From positions 1-33,470 of the forward strand of contig JAFVBZ010000030.1 in the NCBI GenBank assembly GCA_017479645.1: a DNA stretch of 33,470 bases, given 5' to 3'. Source of the stretch: Ruminiclostridium sp. GTDB taxonomy: Bacteria; Bacillota; Clostridia; Oscillospirales; Ruminococcaceae. The notes beneath the pieces are model-generated. The model was not told the DNA's origin, ran no database searches, and saw nothing but the letters and a program-made list of their open reading frames with translations. Within the stretch, counting starts at the first letter, position 1; each line of letters opens with the position of its first letter. Below are positions 16,357 to 26,265 of this stretch, in pieces. A program made the translations under genes and the position numbers.

Positions 16357-16385
16357 ATATGCGACATAAATACGATATTAAAAAC

Positions 16386-17036
16386 TTACTTTTTCTTGAC
16401 AACAAGGGTGATCTCCGCATAGTCACCGTTGTTCATGTATGCGCGTATTTTCGCCTTTCCTGCCTTTTTGCAGGTGACTTTGCCTTTGTCAACAGTGGCT
16501 ACTTTACTGTCGGTCGTTTTATAGGTAACTTTGCCGGTGTAGTTGCTTGCAAGTGCGGAGAAGTCAAACTCGTCGCCGACTTTCGCATTGAGAGCGAGGG
16601 AGATTGTGGGGGTGTTGTCGGGCTGGAAGCCGTAGTAGAAGTTTTTAAAATAAGCTTTTTTATCATTGTCAACTATCTTAATGTAATATGTTCCTTTTTT
16701 GTCAATTCTATGTGTACCTTCCTGTATCCCCACAAATCCGGCATTATCAATAATAGCTGCTCCGTTTTTATCAAGAAGTGATACTCTTGGATACCAAGTT
16801 GAGCCAGACCAATAGTTGTTATAATCAGAACAGTAGAACTGAATTGTACCTGAGTCTGGCAAAACTATTTTATATAATACTTCTGTATCATTCTTAAAAG
16901 TATGTGATACCACTTCAGTTGCACTTATTTTTATAGCATCGTCAAAAACGCTTTTCGCGCTCGCCTGCACTGTAAAACAGCACACCAACATTACCGCGGA
17001 CAGCAGAACTGCCGCTAACTTCTTAAATCTTACCAT
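16386..17036 (-). CDS. secreted protein with C-terminal Ig-like (Big_2) domain
   Basis: The ATG at 17036 lies 8 nt after GGAGG and gives a 216-residue protein with a signal peptide (basic MVRFKK, hydrophobic core, ASA-type cleavage near residue 25). Residues about 30-140 form a beta-rich domain resembling pre-peptidase or carbohydrate-binding beta sandwiches. Residues about 140-216 are a Big_2 domain (SKVATVDKGKVTCKKAGKAKI). Such proteins are exported and bind polymers or surfaces. Upstream are a hairpin and T6 closely matching the 3' half of the leader at 2579-2792. The promoter and aptamer half of this leader are now at 26643-26796, on the far side of the IME, so the gene is probably cut off from its native promoter. 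Confidence 0.85.
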   Translation of the reverse strand: MVRFKKLAAVLLSAVMLVCCFTVQASAKSVFDDAIKISATEVVSHTFKNDTEVLYKIVLPDSGTIQFYCSDYNNYWSGSTWYPRVSLLDKNGAAIIDNAGFVGIQEGTHRIDKKGTYYIKIVDNDKKAYFKNFYYGFQPDNTPTISLALNAKVGDEFDFSALASNYTGKVTYKTTDSKVATVDKGKVTCKKAGKAKIRAYMNNGDYAEITLVVKKK

Positions 17037-17056
17037 ACTATTTTCCTCCGTAAATT

Positions 17057-17130
17057 GAATTTTGTCGTGAAAGAAAAAAGTGCGCAGCATACAAGCCGCG
17101 CACCTGTAAAAATGCAAAGCTCATTTGCTG
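17057..17130 (-). promoter_or_regulatory. leader RNA, 3' (terminator) half of the split copy
   Basis: Read on the minus strand, CAGCAAATGAGC (17130-17119), a spacer with TTTACAG, GTGCGC (17103-17098), GGCTTGTATGCT, GCGCAC (17085-17080) and T6 (17079-17074) follow the same order as 2693-2751 in the intact copy. GCTTGTATGCTGC (17096-17084) can instead pair with the reconstructed GCAGCAAATGAGC through 12 of 13 positions. Similarity to the intact copy stops abruptly at CAGCAAA, the IME junction. Confidence 0.75.
17124..17130. repeat. IME attachment core, left
   Basis: TTTGCTG here is identical to 26637-26643. Left of it lies host leader sequence (GCAAAGCTCA); right of it lies element sequence. 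Joining the outer flanks through one copy restores a sequence matching the intact leader at 2579-2792. Confidence 0.8.
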
Positions 17131-17137
17131 GTACTTG

Positions 17138-17153
17138 ATAAAGAAGTATTCCA
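17138..17153 (+). repeat. IME subterminal inverted repeat, left
   Basis: ATAAAGAAGTATTCCA here matches the reverse complement of 26609-26624 at 15 of 16 positions. It sits 7 bp inside the left core and is a likely recombinase-binding arm. Confidence 0.65.
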
Positions 17154-17179
17154 TTTTTGCCATAAGGCTGCGTAGTTAA

Positions 17180-17242
17180 GCACTTTCGATGTTTCCTTAT
17201 ATGCGCCGCATCGTGCTGCGCTTTGGGAAACATCTTCAGTGC
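17180..17242. other. long dyad next to the recombinase stop
   Basis: GCACT-TTC-GATGTTTCC (17180-17196) pairs with GGAAACATC-TTC-AGTGC (17226-17242) through 14 positions around a GC-rich loop. It lies immediately after the recombinase stop and 50 bp inside the IME end. It may terminate the recombinase transcript or form part of the attachment site. Confidence 0.6.
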
Positions 17243-17243
17243 G

Positions 17244-18881
<1,638 letters not shown>

Positions 18882-18935
18882 TCAAACCTCTCTTTCCGAT
18901 TGATTACAGCAAATTCATAAAACTTCATCAATTTT

Positions 18936-18964
18936 ATTATACTCTCTCCAAAAGATTTTGTCAA
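18936..18964 (-). promoter_or_regulatory. sigma-A promoter of the IME recombinase
   Basis: On the minus strand TTGACA (18964-18959), a 17-bp spacer and TATAAT (18941-18936) give a start near 18929, about 48 nt before the ATG. Confidence 0.85.
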
Positions 18965-19027
18965 GCCTTTAAAGTTTTAATTCGGTGAATTTACTGTTAT
19001 CCTACATATCATTGTTTTAACCGCTGA

Positions 19028-19050
19028 TAGGTGTCGGCACGAAGCCGACA
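19028..19050. terminator. hairpin between tnpW and the recombinase gene
   Basis: GGTGTCGGC pairs with GCCGACACC around a five-base loop that reads TTCGT on the minus strand. It lies just after the TnpW stop. No clear T tract follows, so termination is possible but not certain. Confidence 0.5.
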
Positions 19051-19063
19051 CCAGCGGAATATT

Positions 19064-19273
19064 CTATGCCTGAAGCGCGGCTAATTTATCTATATCTTTA
19101 ATGATCAGCCTTTTAATCACATCTTCAAGCGTTTCCTTACAGTCAAGGTTAAATACTCTCCTGACCTTGTAAGTTGTATGCCCGATCTTGTAAACCGATA
19201 TGGAATCAGGAATCACGGGCTGTTCTGCCGTATTCGCTACGGCGGGCGCAGTGAGTAATTCATTGTTTCTCAA
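19064..19273 (-). CDS. TnpW-family transposon-encoded protein
   Basis: This 69-residue protein contains the block SVYKIGHTTYKVRRVFN followed by a short helix with TLEDVIKRLIIKDI, as in the TnpW proteins found beside TndX/TnpX recombinases in Clostridia elements. The function of TnpW is not established. The frame uses a TTG start at 19273 preceded by AGGAGG at a spacing of 6 nt; the nearby ATG is in another frame. It lies between the relaxase and recombinase genes, all in the same direction. Confidence 0.75.
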   Translation of the reverse strand: MRNNELLTAPAVANTAEQPVIPDSISVYKIGHTTYKVRRVFNLDCKETLEDVIKRLIIKDIDKLAALQA

Positions 19274-19354
19274 TTAAACCTCCTATTCTTACCGGCAAGC
19301 CGTATATATCTTGGCTTGGTCGGTCTTATTGTTTCTTCTCCTAACTATCCCCGT

Positions 19355-20890
19355 TTATCTCCGCAGACCCTTCTTTTTCTGTGTTATAGTCTGCTGTTCT
19401 GCTTTGTTTTCCTGCCGATCCTCCTCATTCTTCTCCTTTTCTGCCACGATCAGACGGGATATGTAATCACCCTCGCAAATGTCGTGATATGTATTAGCAA
19501 TCTCACGGTACATCTCGTACTGCTTCTTGCTGGTTTCAAAGGTGTGCTTCAATTCCGTCAACCGCGCGTCCAGTTCGGATTTTTCTTTTTTCAGCCGGTC
19601 AAGGTCAGCGCGGTTAGCAATACTATTGGCTTTTACCGTCTGCCCGCATAAGTTCAGCATTACCTGTTCTGCCGCGGAAAGCTCGCCTTTGTCAGAAAGT
19701 GCAAAATACTTTTCCGACTGTTCTATGATACCCTCCAAACGGCTGACCTCGGCTGTGACCGGATTTATCTGCTTGATAGCACCCTCATAGTCTTCTTTCA
19801 GATTTTCAATTTTGTGTTCCAGTTCTTCAATGGAGCCTATACCGTTTCTGCTGATTACCGATAATTGTGCGGAGAGAATATATACATCGTGGTCGTTATT
19901 CGGGAGATAGGGAAGGTCGGGGTTGCGCGGGCGCGGAATCTTTTTGCCTTCGGTTATCAGAATGTGAAGACGCTCGATAGTGCTAACATAGACTGCCTGT
20001 ATAGGTGACTGGCTATCGGGAGCCGCATTCATTTCAGCGTTGCTCAAGCCGTCCTTCCAAAGAATGCGGGACCGCAGTCTGTCCTCGGTGTAGTCCCCGC
20101 CCAGCGTTTTAAACCGCACGAACCTCTGCTGACCCTCCGCTTTTATTGCCGGAGCGTTCCCGTGCTTAATGGTATAACCTTTCTTTTCAAGCTCGGCATA
20201 CAACTCGTTAATGTCAGCGACTACCCCTATGAGCGAATCAATCTCGGCGCATATCTGCTGTTTCCATGAAGTACCCTTCCGGCGGTGCTCCCATTCATTA
20301 TACTTTAAGCCCTTACCTCCTTTCTGACGTTTAAGCAGCTCAATACCGAATACTTGACATACCCTGTCGGAATACTCACGGGCGTGCTCACGCGAAGTCC
20401 AGTTATCATAATACTTGCGTCCGGTCACGGAATAACTATTGATTACAATGTGACTATGTACATGAGCCTTGTCACAGTGGGTTGCTATTATGACCTGCAC
20501 ATCATCTCCGAAAGTTTTCTTCACGAATGCCTTTGCTATGGTGTGTGCCTTTTCAGGAGTTATAGTTTCGTCCGGCGAGAACGACTGGATATAATGAATA
20601 GCTTTCACGGGGCTCTTTCCTGAATACCGGAGGGGTTCATTATAGCTCTTACCTGAGAAATGCTCATATATCATCTTCATATTGAGATAGGCTTCATCAG
20701 GGTCGCATAGACAGTTCAGCGCAGATGTATAAAGCAGATCTTCCTGTCTTTCGCGGCAGCCTTGTATGCGCGCGTCGTGCGCGCTTTTGGGCTGACCGCT
20801 TAAATGCATCCTGCATTTGTCAGGATTTAACACATACCTCAAGCACCGGTTGACAGATGTATGGACAGCGCTTGATTTAAGTATCGGCAT
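19355..20890 (-). CDS. relaxase / mobilization nuclease
   Basis: This 511-residue protein nicks DNA at oriT and pilots the strand in mobilization. The N-terminus has the candidate catalytic Tyr19 in LRYVLNPDK. The three-His motif appears as ATHCDKAHVHSHIVINSY (His138, 143, 145, 147), and AIHYIQSFSPDE precedes it, as in PF03432 relaxases of Clostridia elements. The C-terminal 150 residues are a long coiled coil rich in Glu and Lys. The ATG at 20890 overlaps the end of mobC by 52 bp, with AAGGAGG 13 nt upstream, so translation is probably coupled. No conjugation ATPase or secretion genes accompany it. Confidence 0.92.
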   Translation of the reverse strand: MPILKSSAVHTSVNRCLRYVLNPDKCRMHLSGQPKSAHDARIQGCRERQEDLLYTSALNCLCDPDEAYLNMKMIYEHFSGKSYNEPLRYSGKSPVKAIHYIQSFSPDETITPEKAHTIAKAFVKKTFGDDVQVIIATHCDKAHVHSHIVINSYSVTGRKYYDNWTSREHAREYSDRVCQVFGIELLKRQKGGKGLKYNEWEHRRKGTSWKQQICAEIDSLIGVVADINELYAELEKKGYTIKHGNAPAIKAEGQQRFVRFKTLGGDYTEDRLRSRILWKDGLSNAEMNAAPDSQSPIQAVYVSTIERLHILITEGKKIPRPRNPDLPYLPNNDHDVYILSAQLSVISRNGIGSIEELEHKIENLKEDYEGAIKQINPVTAEVSRLEGIIEQSEKYFALSDKGELSAAEQVMLNLCGQTVKANSIANRADLDRLKKEKSELDARLTELKHTFETSKKQYEMYREIANTYHDICEGDYISRLIVAEKEKNEEDRQENKAEQQTITQKKKGLRR

Positions 20891-21177
20891 AAACAGTCAT
20901 AATCCTCCTTCATCTTTTCGTAGTCTGCTGCATAAACGCTGTTGATCTCGTTCGCCTTTTTTGCAAGCTGGTTGATATTGAAGCCTATAATGCGCAGACC
21001 GTTCAGAAGCCTTGACACCTCGGAAAAGTTAGTCATTGTGATCGAACCGTTTACGGATATCCTCCTGATAAAGGTCGCAGGCTTCAAAGATACAGAAGCG
21101 GCTCGCTGAACAACATGCTCCCATTCTTCCGGCGTGAAGGTAATCTCCTTGCGCCGTCCTCTCGTAGTTCTTTTCAT
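20839..21177 (-). CDS. mobC: relaxosome protein MobC
   Basis: The ATG at 21177 follows GGAGG by 6 nt and gives 112 residues, shorter than the open frame, whose upstream part is not conserved-looking. The sequence begins with a basic MKRTTRGRRKEITFT, continues with a ribbon-helix-helix-like region and the helical block LLNGLRIIGFNINQLAKKAN, which is typical of MobC. MobC helps the relaxase open DNA at oriT. It is the first gene of the mobilization operon, overlapping the relaxase gene. Confidence 0.88.
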   Translation of the reverse strand: MKRTTRGRRKEITFTPEEWEHVVQRAASVSLKPATFIRRISVNGSITMTNFSEVSRLLNGLRIIGFNINQLAKKANEINSVYAADYEKMKEDYDCLCRYLNQALSIHLSTGA

Positions 21178-21500
21178 AACACGCCTCCATTCAAATTGAT
21201 ACGGTTTCAGGCGATAGCCTGAGTGCATGGCGCGGCAGAAAGGGTTTGGGTTCCCTTGCTGACCTTTTTCGGGGGTAGCCGAAAAATGAGCGCCGCGTGA
21301 GAAAAATACCGGTATTTTTCTCTGCTTGCTAAATATCGTTTTCTTCACACCCTTAATTTTCGGGCTTTTCCGGCGCGTATGCGCCTTTGTCCTATGGTGC
21401 GCGGCAACTGTACGCGCCAAAGGTCGGGCTTCTGCCGTGAAGCGATAAAAACGGTGTTTTCATGACGAGATCACTTTCCTTTCGGGAATAATATAGCGGG
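21178..21500. other. upstream region of mobC, candidate oriT
   Basis: This stretch holds several inverted repeats: TCAGGC/GCCTGA near 21209-21222, TTTTTCGG/CCGAAAAA near 21266-21287, and a perfect 24-bp palindrome at 21299-21322. Dense hairpins directly upstream of mobC are where oriT is expected. No nic site can be assigned by eye, and no coding sequence is seen. Confidence 0.45.
21299..21322. repeat. perfect 24-bp palindrome
   Basis: GAGAAAAATACC followed by GGTATTTTTCTC is self-complementary over all 24 bases. It is 122 bp upstream of the mobC start, inside the candidate oriT region, and could be a protein-binding site. Confidence 0.85.
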
Positions 21501-23144
21501 TGCGGGGCGGAGTAGTCAGCGGTGAGTTATATATAACCGTAGCTGTGTCCGGTTCCGCGAGGGATAGAGCAAAATTAAATGATAAGTCCGTGACTGGATT
21601 TTGGCGTTGAAAAGGAAAATAATTTTCCCTCTCATAGTTTTAGGGGTTTTCGAGACGGTTTTTGGAACCCCCTGATCGCAACTTTGTGAATGTTGACCTA
21701 AAGCAAAGTTTATTTGCACTTGCGGTTGTGCAGATTGAATGCTGACGGACAAAGCGCTGTGATTATAAATCCAGTCGAGTGCGAGGTAAGCTGACTTTGA
21801 GTTTTGAGTGCTGTTCAGATTTTCGCAGGCATACGGTAAATATATATTTCGTCCGGAACCGTATTGTTCTGACCAAAGGACTATTGATGTTGTACCGTGA
21901 TACCGTGTCCGGCAAGGGATAGAGCCAAATGAACGTGTAATCCGTATATGCCGCTTTGCTCAATGGGCTGAAAAGTGGTGTCTTCGGATTTATCGGTTTC
22001 TGAAAGCCTAAGCCGGAAATGAGCATTTACTGCCATGACCGGTTTTGTTATGCTGCCGGACAAATGGTGCTGCGCTGTGACACCGTGTTTGCTGCGGCTG
22101 ACGGGAAAAGTGAAAACTGTGATCATATCTCCTGCTGTGACGGGTACATTACAAATGATGTTCAGCGCTGTGACCTGTCAAGTGCTATTATAGTGACAAA
22201 TGCTTACAAGTTCCGGAAGCGACTTAATTGGAGATAACGCCGGAAATGCATTTCAGATCATTAGCACCGGAAACGCTGACAAGCTATAACCGGTGTGGTA
22301 TCGAAGATTGCCCCATAGGAGCGCTTACAGATAAATGCTGCCAGACGCTGTGACAGATGTGGGAGATACTTTCCGGCAAAATTGCCTCTTAATCCGATCT
22401 TTTATTATCGTCCTATTTACCCCCTTCCATAATTATTGGGGTTTTGAAAGCGTTTTTGGCTACCCTGTTTTAGTGATTTCGTAGGATATGCTAAAAGAAA
22501 ATGATGTAAAGCACTTCTGATTGCTTGTTCTGACAATAGGTTGCATTAAGCTAACGGCTTCTGCAATAAAACTTGCCAAACCTATTTGTTTCCTATTTAC
22601 CCTTTCTCAATAATTAAGGCGTTTTGAAAGCACTTTTCGCACAATAAAAAGATAACTTTGGAAGATACATCAAAAGAAAATGAGGTGAGGCACTTCTGAT
22701 TGTTCAATCTGACTGCACTTTGTCGTAGGCTGACAGATTTGAGTTATCGCACCTTAACATCATCAAATGATACCAAAGGCTTTCATAATTATTAGTCATT
22801 CAGAGCCACTTTCTGAGGGGGCAAAAATGGCATTTCGTTAGATACGGCAAAAGAAAATGAATTGAAACAATATGTGTTGGATATTTTGTACACGAACGAT
22901 CATAGCCGACGGGATTCTGAAAAATGAAAAAGAATTACAAAGATTTGACCTGCCGAAAAAAGGTCCTCTCATTAATACCTACATTTTGAGCCATTTTATT
23001 AAGGCTGTTTTGCTTGATTTTCAAAAGTATGTAGGAATTCACAAATCAGCGAGTGCTTATCTGTGCATATCGTACAACAATGTCGCTGCTATCATTGCTA
23101 TAGTATGAAGGGTTTATAACTGCCACATATGGTTACGATATATA
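21501..23144. other. long noncoding, repeat-rich segment of the IME
   Basis: No ORF here has a ribosome binding site and a protein-like sequence. Degenerate repeats are visible. GTGTCCGG...AGGGATAGAGC occurs near 21547 and 21906, and GCGCTGTGA occurs near 21752, 22071 and 22163. Three units of about 178 bp occupy 22440 to about 22960. The segment separates the mobilization genes from the restriction cassette. Confidence 0.6.
22409..22960. repeat. degenerate tandem repeat, period about 178 bp
   Basis: The blocks CAAAAGAAAATGA at 22493, 22672 and 22849 are spaced 179 and 177 bp apart. The first two units also share ATAATTA, GTTTTGAAAGC (22441 and 22621, exactly 180 bp apart) and GCACTTCTGATTG (22511 and 22690). 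The third unit is more decayed. A related GGGGTTTTCGAGACGGTTTTTGG lies near 21640. Confidence 0.7.
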
Positions 23145-23158
23145 GTGTTATATAACAC
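23145..23158. promoter_or_regulatory. palindrome upstream of the R-M promoter, possible operator
   Basis: GTGTTATATAACAC is a perfect 14-bp palindrome 26 bp upstream of the -35 box of the methyltransferase promoter. No C-protein gene is present, so an operator role would involve another regulator or a methyltransferase. Confidence 0.45.
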
Positions 23159-23184
23159 AAATTATACAAAACGCCGAAAAACTA

Positions 23185-23213
23185 TTGACTTTTTGTTACT
23201 TTTGTAGTAAAAT
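23185..23213 (+). promoter_or_regulatory. promoter of the restriction-modification operon
   Basis: TTGACT (23185-23190), a 17-bp spacer and TAAAAT (23208-23213) predict a start near 23220, about 50 nt before the methyltransferase ATG. Confidence 0.75.
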
Positions 23214-23268
23214 AAGTAATAATATGGGTAATTGTCCATTTTCACCATTAACAATGGGGGTTGATTAT

Positions 23269-24105
23269 ATGCCGAAAAATAAACTTGTTGCTCCCGTGTT
23301 AAAGTGGGTAGGGGGGAAGCGGCAACTCCTACCTGATATTACCCCGTTATTACCTAAACCAATTAAATCTTATTGTGAGCCGTTTGTTGGCGGTGGGGCT
23401 GTACTTTTAGATTTGCAACCAAAAAAAGCCATTGTCAATGATATTAACAGTGATTTGATCCTTGTATATAAAGTTATCAGAGATAACGTTGACGAACTTA
23501 TTACCTTGCTCGGTCAATATCCGAATGAGGAAGAATTCTATTACAACTTGCGGAACATTGATAGAGAACAAGATAAATATGCAAGTTTGTCTGATGTTCA
23601 GAAAGCAGCAAGGGTTCTATATTTAAACAAAACTTGCTACAATGGTTTATACCGAGTAAACAATGCCGGCGAATTCAATAGTCCATTTGGCAAGTACAAA
23701 AATCCCAATATAGTAAATGAACCGGTACTTCGTGCGGTTAGTTTATATTTCAACGCTTCAGAAATAACATTTAGTTCTGTTGATTTTTCAGAGGTACTCG
23801 GAAATATAAAAAAAGGCACATTTGTATATTTAGATCCTCCTTATGATCCTTTATCTGACACATCAAGCTTCACGGGATATTCAAGAGGCGGCTTTAGTCG
23901 TGAACAGCAAATACAGCTGCGTGAATGCTGTGATTCGCTTAATGAACGCGGCATCAAGTTTATGTTGTCTAATTCGGCTACTGAATTTATTAAAGAACAA
24001 TACGCTAACTATCATATAAAAACGGTACAAGCTAAAAGGGCGATTAACTCTATCGCAAGCAAACGTGGAGATGTTGACGAGGTAATAATAACTAATTATG
24101 AATGA
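23269..24105 (+). CDS. Dam-like (D12 class) DNA adenine methyltransferase
   Basis: The ATG at 23269 lies 8 nt after GGGGG; in-frame codons before it are not conserved-looking and overlap the promoter. The 278-residue protein has LKWVGGKRQLLPDI, the SAM-binding EPFVGGG, the Dam-type block YLNKTCYNGLYRVN followed by GEFNSPFGKYKNP, and the catalytic DPPY in VYLDPPYDPLSDTSSF. The order is that of Dam and DpnM, so N6-adenine methylation at GATC or a GATC-like site is likely but not proven. It overlaps the restriction gene by 8 bp. Composition is AT-rich, unlike the host genes. Confidence 0.92.
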   Translation: MPKNKLVAPVLKWVGGKRQLLPDITPLLPKPIKSYCEPFVGGGAVLLDLQPKKAIVNDINSDLILVYKVIRDNVDELITLLGQYPNEEEFYYNLRNIDREQDKYASLSDVQKAARVLYLNKTCYNGLYRVNNAGEFNSPFGKYKNPNIVNEPVLRAVSLYFNASEITFSSVDFSEVLGNIKKGTFVYLDPPYDPLSDTSSFTGYSRGGFSREQQIQLRECCDSLNERGIKFMLSNSATEFIKEQYANYHIKTVQAKRAINSIASKRGDVDEVIITNYE

Positions 24106-25396
24106 TGTAGAAGAAAAAATGGAAACCGAAAACCTAACTGATTCCGCGTGGAGACTGCTATTTGAAAAATATGATATACTTAACCATATTGAACAAGAAG
24201 GGCAGTTTTTTATTTCTGCTTCACAAATTAAAGAGTTTCGCGAACCGCGATTAATGGCAAAATTTGATCATACAATCAATTTACCTAAACTATTTAAGAG
24301 AAATAAGCTATCAATTCTTCCTCTTACAAGGGGCGATTATGTAATATCTCACTTTGATGCCTATCATAAATTTGAAACGATATCAACTGAGATAACAAAT
24401 ATCAGCTTGCCGAACCACATACAAAGTTTAAATGTTGACTCTATCACAAGCGAAGCTGTTGCATTAAATTGCGCTTATGTTTCCGGAATTATGGGTGATT
24501 TTTTAGAAGATGATCAGCTTTATCCAACTGTAAGTGGGCGCATGGGTTCAGGAATATTTGATTTTAAAGTAAAGGATATAATTACTAACAGTCAAATAAC
24601 CGTTAAAGTTAATAATTCGCAAATAGAAATAGATGCTGGCTATGAAGGATTACAAAATCTTGCACTCATTGAGGCTAAACGCGATTTATCTGATGATTTT
24701 CTCGTCAGACAGCTTTATTATCCATTCAGAACTTGGAAGGATAGGGTAAGCAAGGTTGTAAAACCTATTTTCTTAGTATATTCTAATGGCGTTTTTCACC
24801 TTTATGAATATCGTTTTGACAATCCAAATGAGTATAGCTCTCTAACGCTTGTAAAACAAAAGAATTATACAATAGAGGAAGATACAACTATTACAGCCGA
24901 AGAAATCAACATGTTGTTAGATGATAACCAAATCACCAATGAACCACAAGTTGCTTTTCCGCAAGCAGATAGTTTTGAGCGCGTCATCAATCTATGTGAA
25001 TTACTGCAAGAGCATCCTATGTCAAGAGATGAAATAACTATCAATTATGCTTTCAATGTCAGACAGACAAATTACTATACTGATGCTGCTCGCTATTTAG
25101 GATTGGTGAACAAGCAAAGAGATGATGATATTACATTCAGCCTAACACCTAAAGGAAAGACAATTTTGCATCATCACTATAAGCAAAGGCAGTTAGCATT
25201 TGCCGAATCCATATTATCACATAAGGTATTTAAAGATTCACTGCGCCTGTGGTTTCGTCAAGGAGATATTTCGAAAGCAGATATTATAACAATAATGAAG
25301 CAAAATAATCTATACAAAGTCGAAAGCGAGAGTACATATATACGCAGAGCATCTACGATTAAAGGCTGGCTTGATTGGATTGTAGAACTAATGTGA
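24098..25396 (+). CDS. type II restriction endonuclease (PD-(D/E)XK)
   Basis: This 432-residue protein sits between two methyltransferase genes and starts at an ATG overlapping the first by 8 bp. The likely nuclease core is EIDAGYEG with Asp179 followed by ALIEAKRD with Glu192 and Lys194, a D-x12-ExK arrangement. The preceding region contains SGRMGSGIFDFKV. The N-terminal third looks winged-helix-like and may read the target. The C-terminal 130 residues resemble a helix-turn-helix regulator (SRDEITINYAFNVRQTNYYTDAARYLGLV). It is not similar to DpnII by eye. Assignment rests on context plus the ExK motif. Confidence 0.8.
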   Translation: MNDVEEKMETENLTDSAWRLLFEKYDILNHIEQEGQFFISASQIKEFREPRLMAKFDHTINLPKLFKRNKLSILPLTRGDYVISHFDAYHKFETISTEITNISLPNHIQSLNVDSITSEAVALNCAYVSGIMGDFLEDDQLYPTVSGRMGSGIFDFKVKDIITNSQITVKVNNSQIEIDAGYEGLQNLALIEAKRDLSDDFLVRQLYYPFRTWKDRVSKVVKPIFLVYSNGVFHLYEYRFDNPNEYSSLTLVKQKNYTIEEDTTITAEEINMLLDDNQITNEPQVAFPQADSFERVINLCELLQEHPMSRDEITINYAFNVRQTNYYTDAARYLGLVNKQRDDDITFSLTPKGKTILHHHYKQRQLAFAESILSHKVFKDSLRLWFRQGDISKADIITIMKQNNLYKVESESTYIRRASTIKGWLDWIVELM

Positions 25397-25432
25397 GCAT
25401 AAGCACTTAAATTTAGTTGTTTGGGTCATACA

Positions 25433-26170
25433 ATGATGATAAATAAATGGCAACCTGACGACTTTATGCTTGAAATGACAACACATTGGTCGTTTCCGGA
25501 ACATGGTCATTGGGCTACTCACGATTCATCGTGGCGAGGAAATTGGTCTCCGTACATTCCGAGAAATATCATACTTCGTTATTCCAAAGAGGGAGATTTA
25601 ATACTTGATCAGTTTGCAGGCGGTGGAACCACCCTTATCGAGGCTAAACTGCTTAACCGTAATATTGTTGGTGTTGATTGTAATGATGTTGCTATTGAAC
25701 GTTGTAAATTAAAGACCTCCTTCGACTACGAACCAGCGAAGGGCATAGTTTATATCAAAAAAGGCGATGCACGTAATCTTGACTTTATCAAAGATGATAG
25801 TATTGATCTTATATGCACGCATCCACCATATGCGGATATTATCAAATACAGTAGTATTCCAGAGGATCTGTCAAGATTGAATATTAAAGACTTCCTTGAA
25901 GAAATGAAGTCTGTTGCTTCTGAATGCATACGAGTTTTAAGAAAAGATAAGTTTTGTGCAATTCTTATGGGAGATACACGCCAAAAAGGATGTATGATTC
26001 CTATGAGCTTTGATGTGATGAAGATATTTCAAAATGTAGGTTTCACCTTAAAAGAGGTTATTATCAAAGAACAGCACAACTGTAAAGCAACAGGTTATTG
26101 GAAAGCAAATAGCGTTAAATATAATTTTTTATTAATAGCTCACGAGTATTTGTTTGTTTTTAGAAAATAG
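25433..26170 (+). CDS. second DNA methyltransferase of the R-M cassette
   Basis: This protein of about 245 residues has the SAM-binding motif DQFAGGGTT and the catalytic motif THPPYADIIKYS, as in N6-adenine/N4-cytosine methyltransferases of the N4/N6 family. The conserved aromatic N-terminus WSFPEHGHWATHDSSWRGNWSP probably helps target recognition. The ATG at 25433 is preferred over a TTG at 25421; no strong Shine-Dalgarno is seen, only GGGT. It starts 36 bp after the endonuclease stop. One endonuclease with two methyltransferases suggests either an asymmetric target or, as in DpnII-type systems, a second enzyme with a different DNA substrate. Confidence 0.87.
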   Translation: MMINKWQPDDFMLEMTTHWSFPEHGHWATHDSSWRGNWSPYIPRNIILRYSKEGDLILDQFAGGGTTLIEAKLLNRNIVGVDCNDVAIERCKLKTSFDYEPAKGIVYIKKGDARNLDFIKDDSIDLICTHPPYADIIKYSSIPEDLSRLNIKDFLEEMKSVASECIRVLRKDKFCAILMGDTRQKGCMIPMSFDVMKIFQNVGFTLKEVIIKEQHNCKATGYWKANSVKYNFLLIAHEYLFVFRK

Positions 26171-26230
26171 GATTCTTATATATAATCAAAAGACTATTAT
26201 AAACAGTAACAGTTATTATATTATGTAAAA

Positions 26231-26256
26231 CCCCGTTGATCATTTGATCAACGGGG
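26231..26256. terminator. bidirectional terminator after the R-M cassette
   Basis: CCCCGTTGATC (26231-26241) pairs perfectly with GATCAACGGGG (26246-26256) around ATTT. On the minus strand TTTTAC follows, so it ends the DUF6809 gene well. It may also stop the R-M operon. Confidence 0.8.
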
Positions 26257-26265
26257 TGATGTGGT

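Noticed and set aside
16359-16370. GCGACATAAA, identical to the 5' strand of the leader RNA closing helix, after the ABC exporter terminator.
   Set aside because: There is no TTTGTGTCGC partner, no promoter at the right distance and no GGCTCTTT downstream, so the match is by chance.
22409-22960. A CRISPR array in the repeat-rich IME segment.
   Set aside because: Repeats are degenerate, about 178 bp in period and few in number, with no short identical repeats or cas genes.
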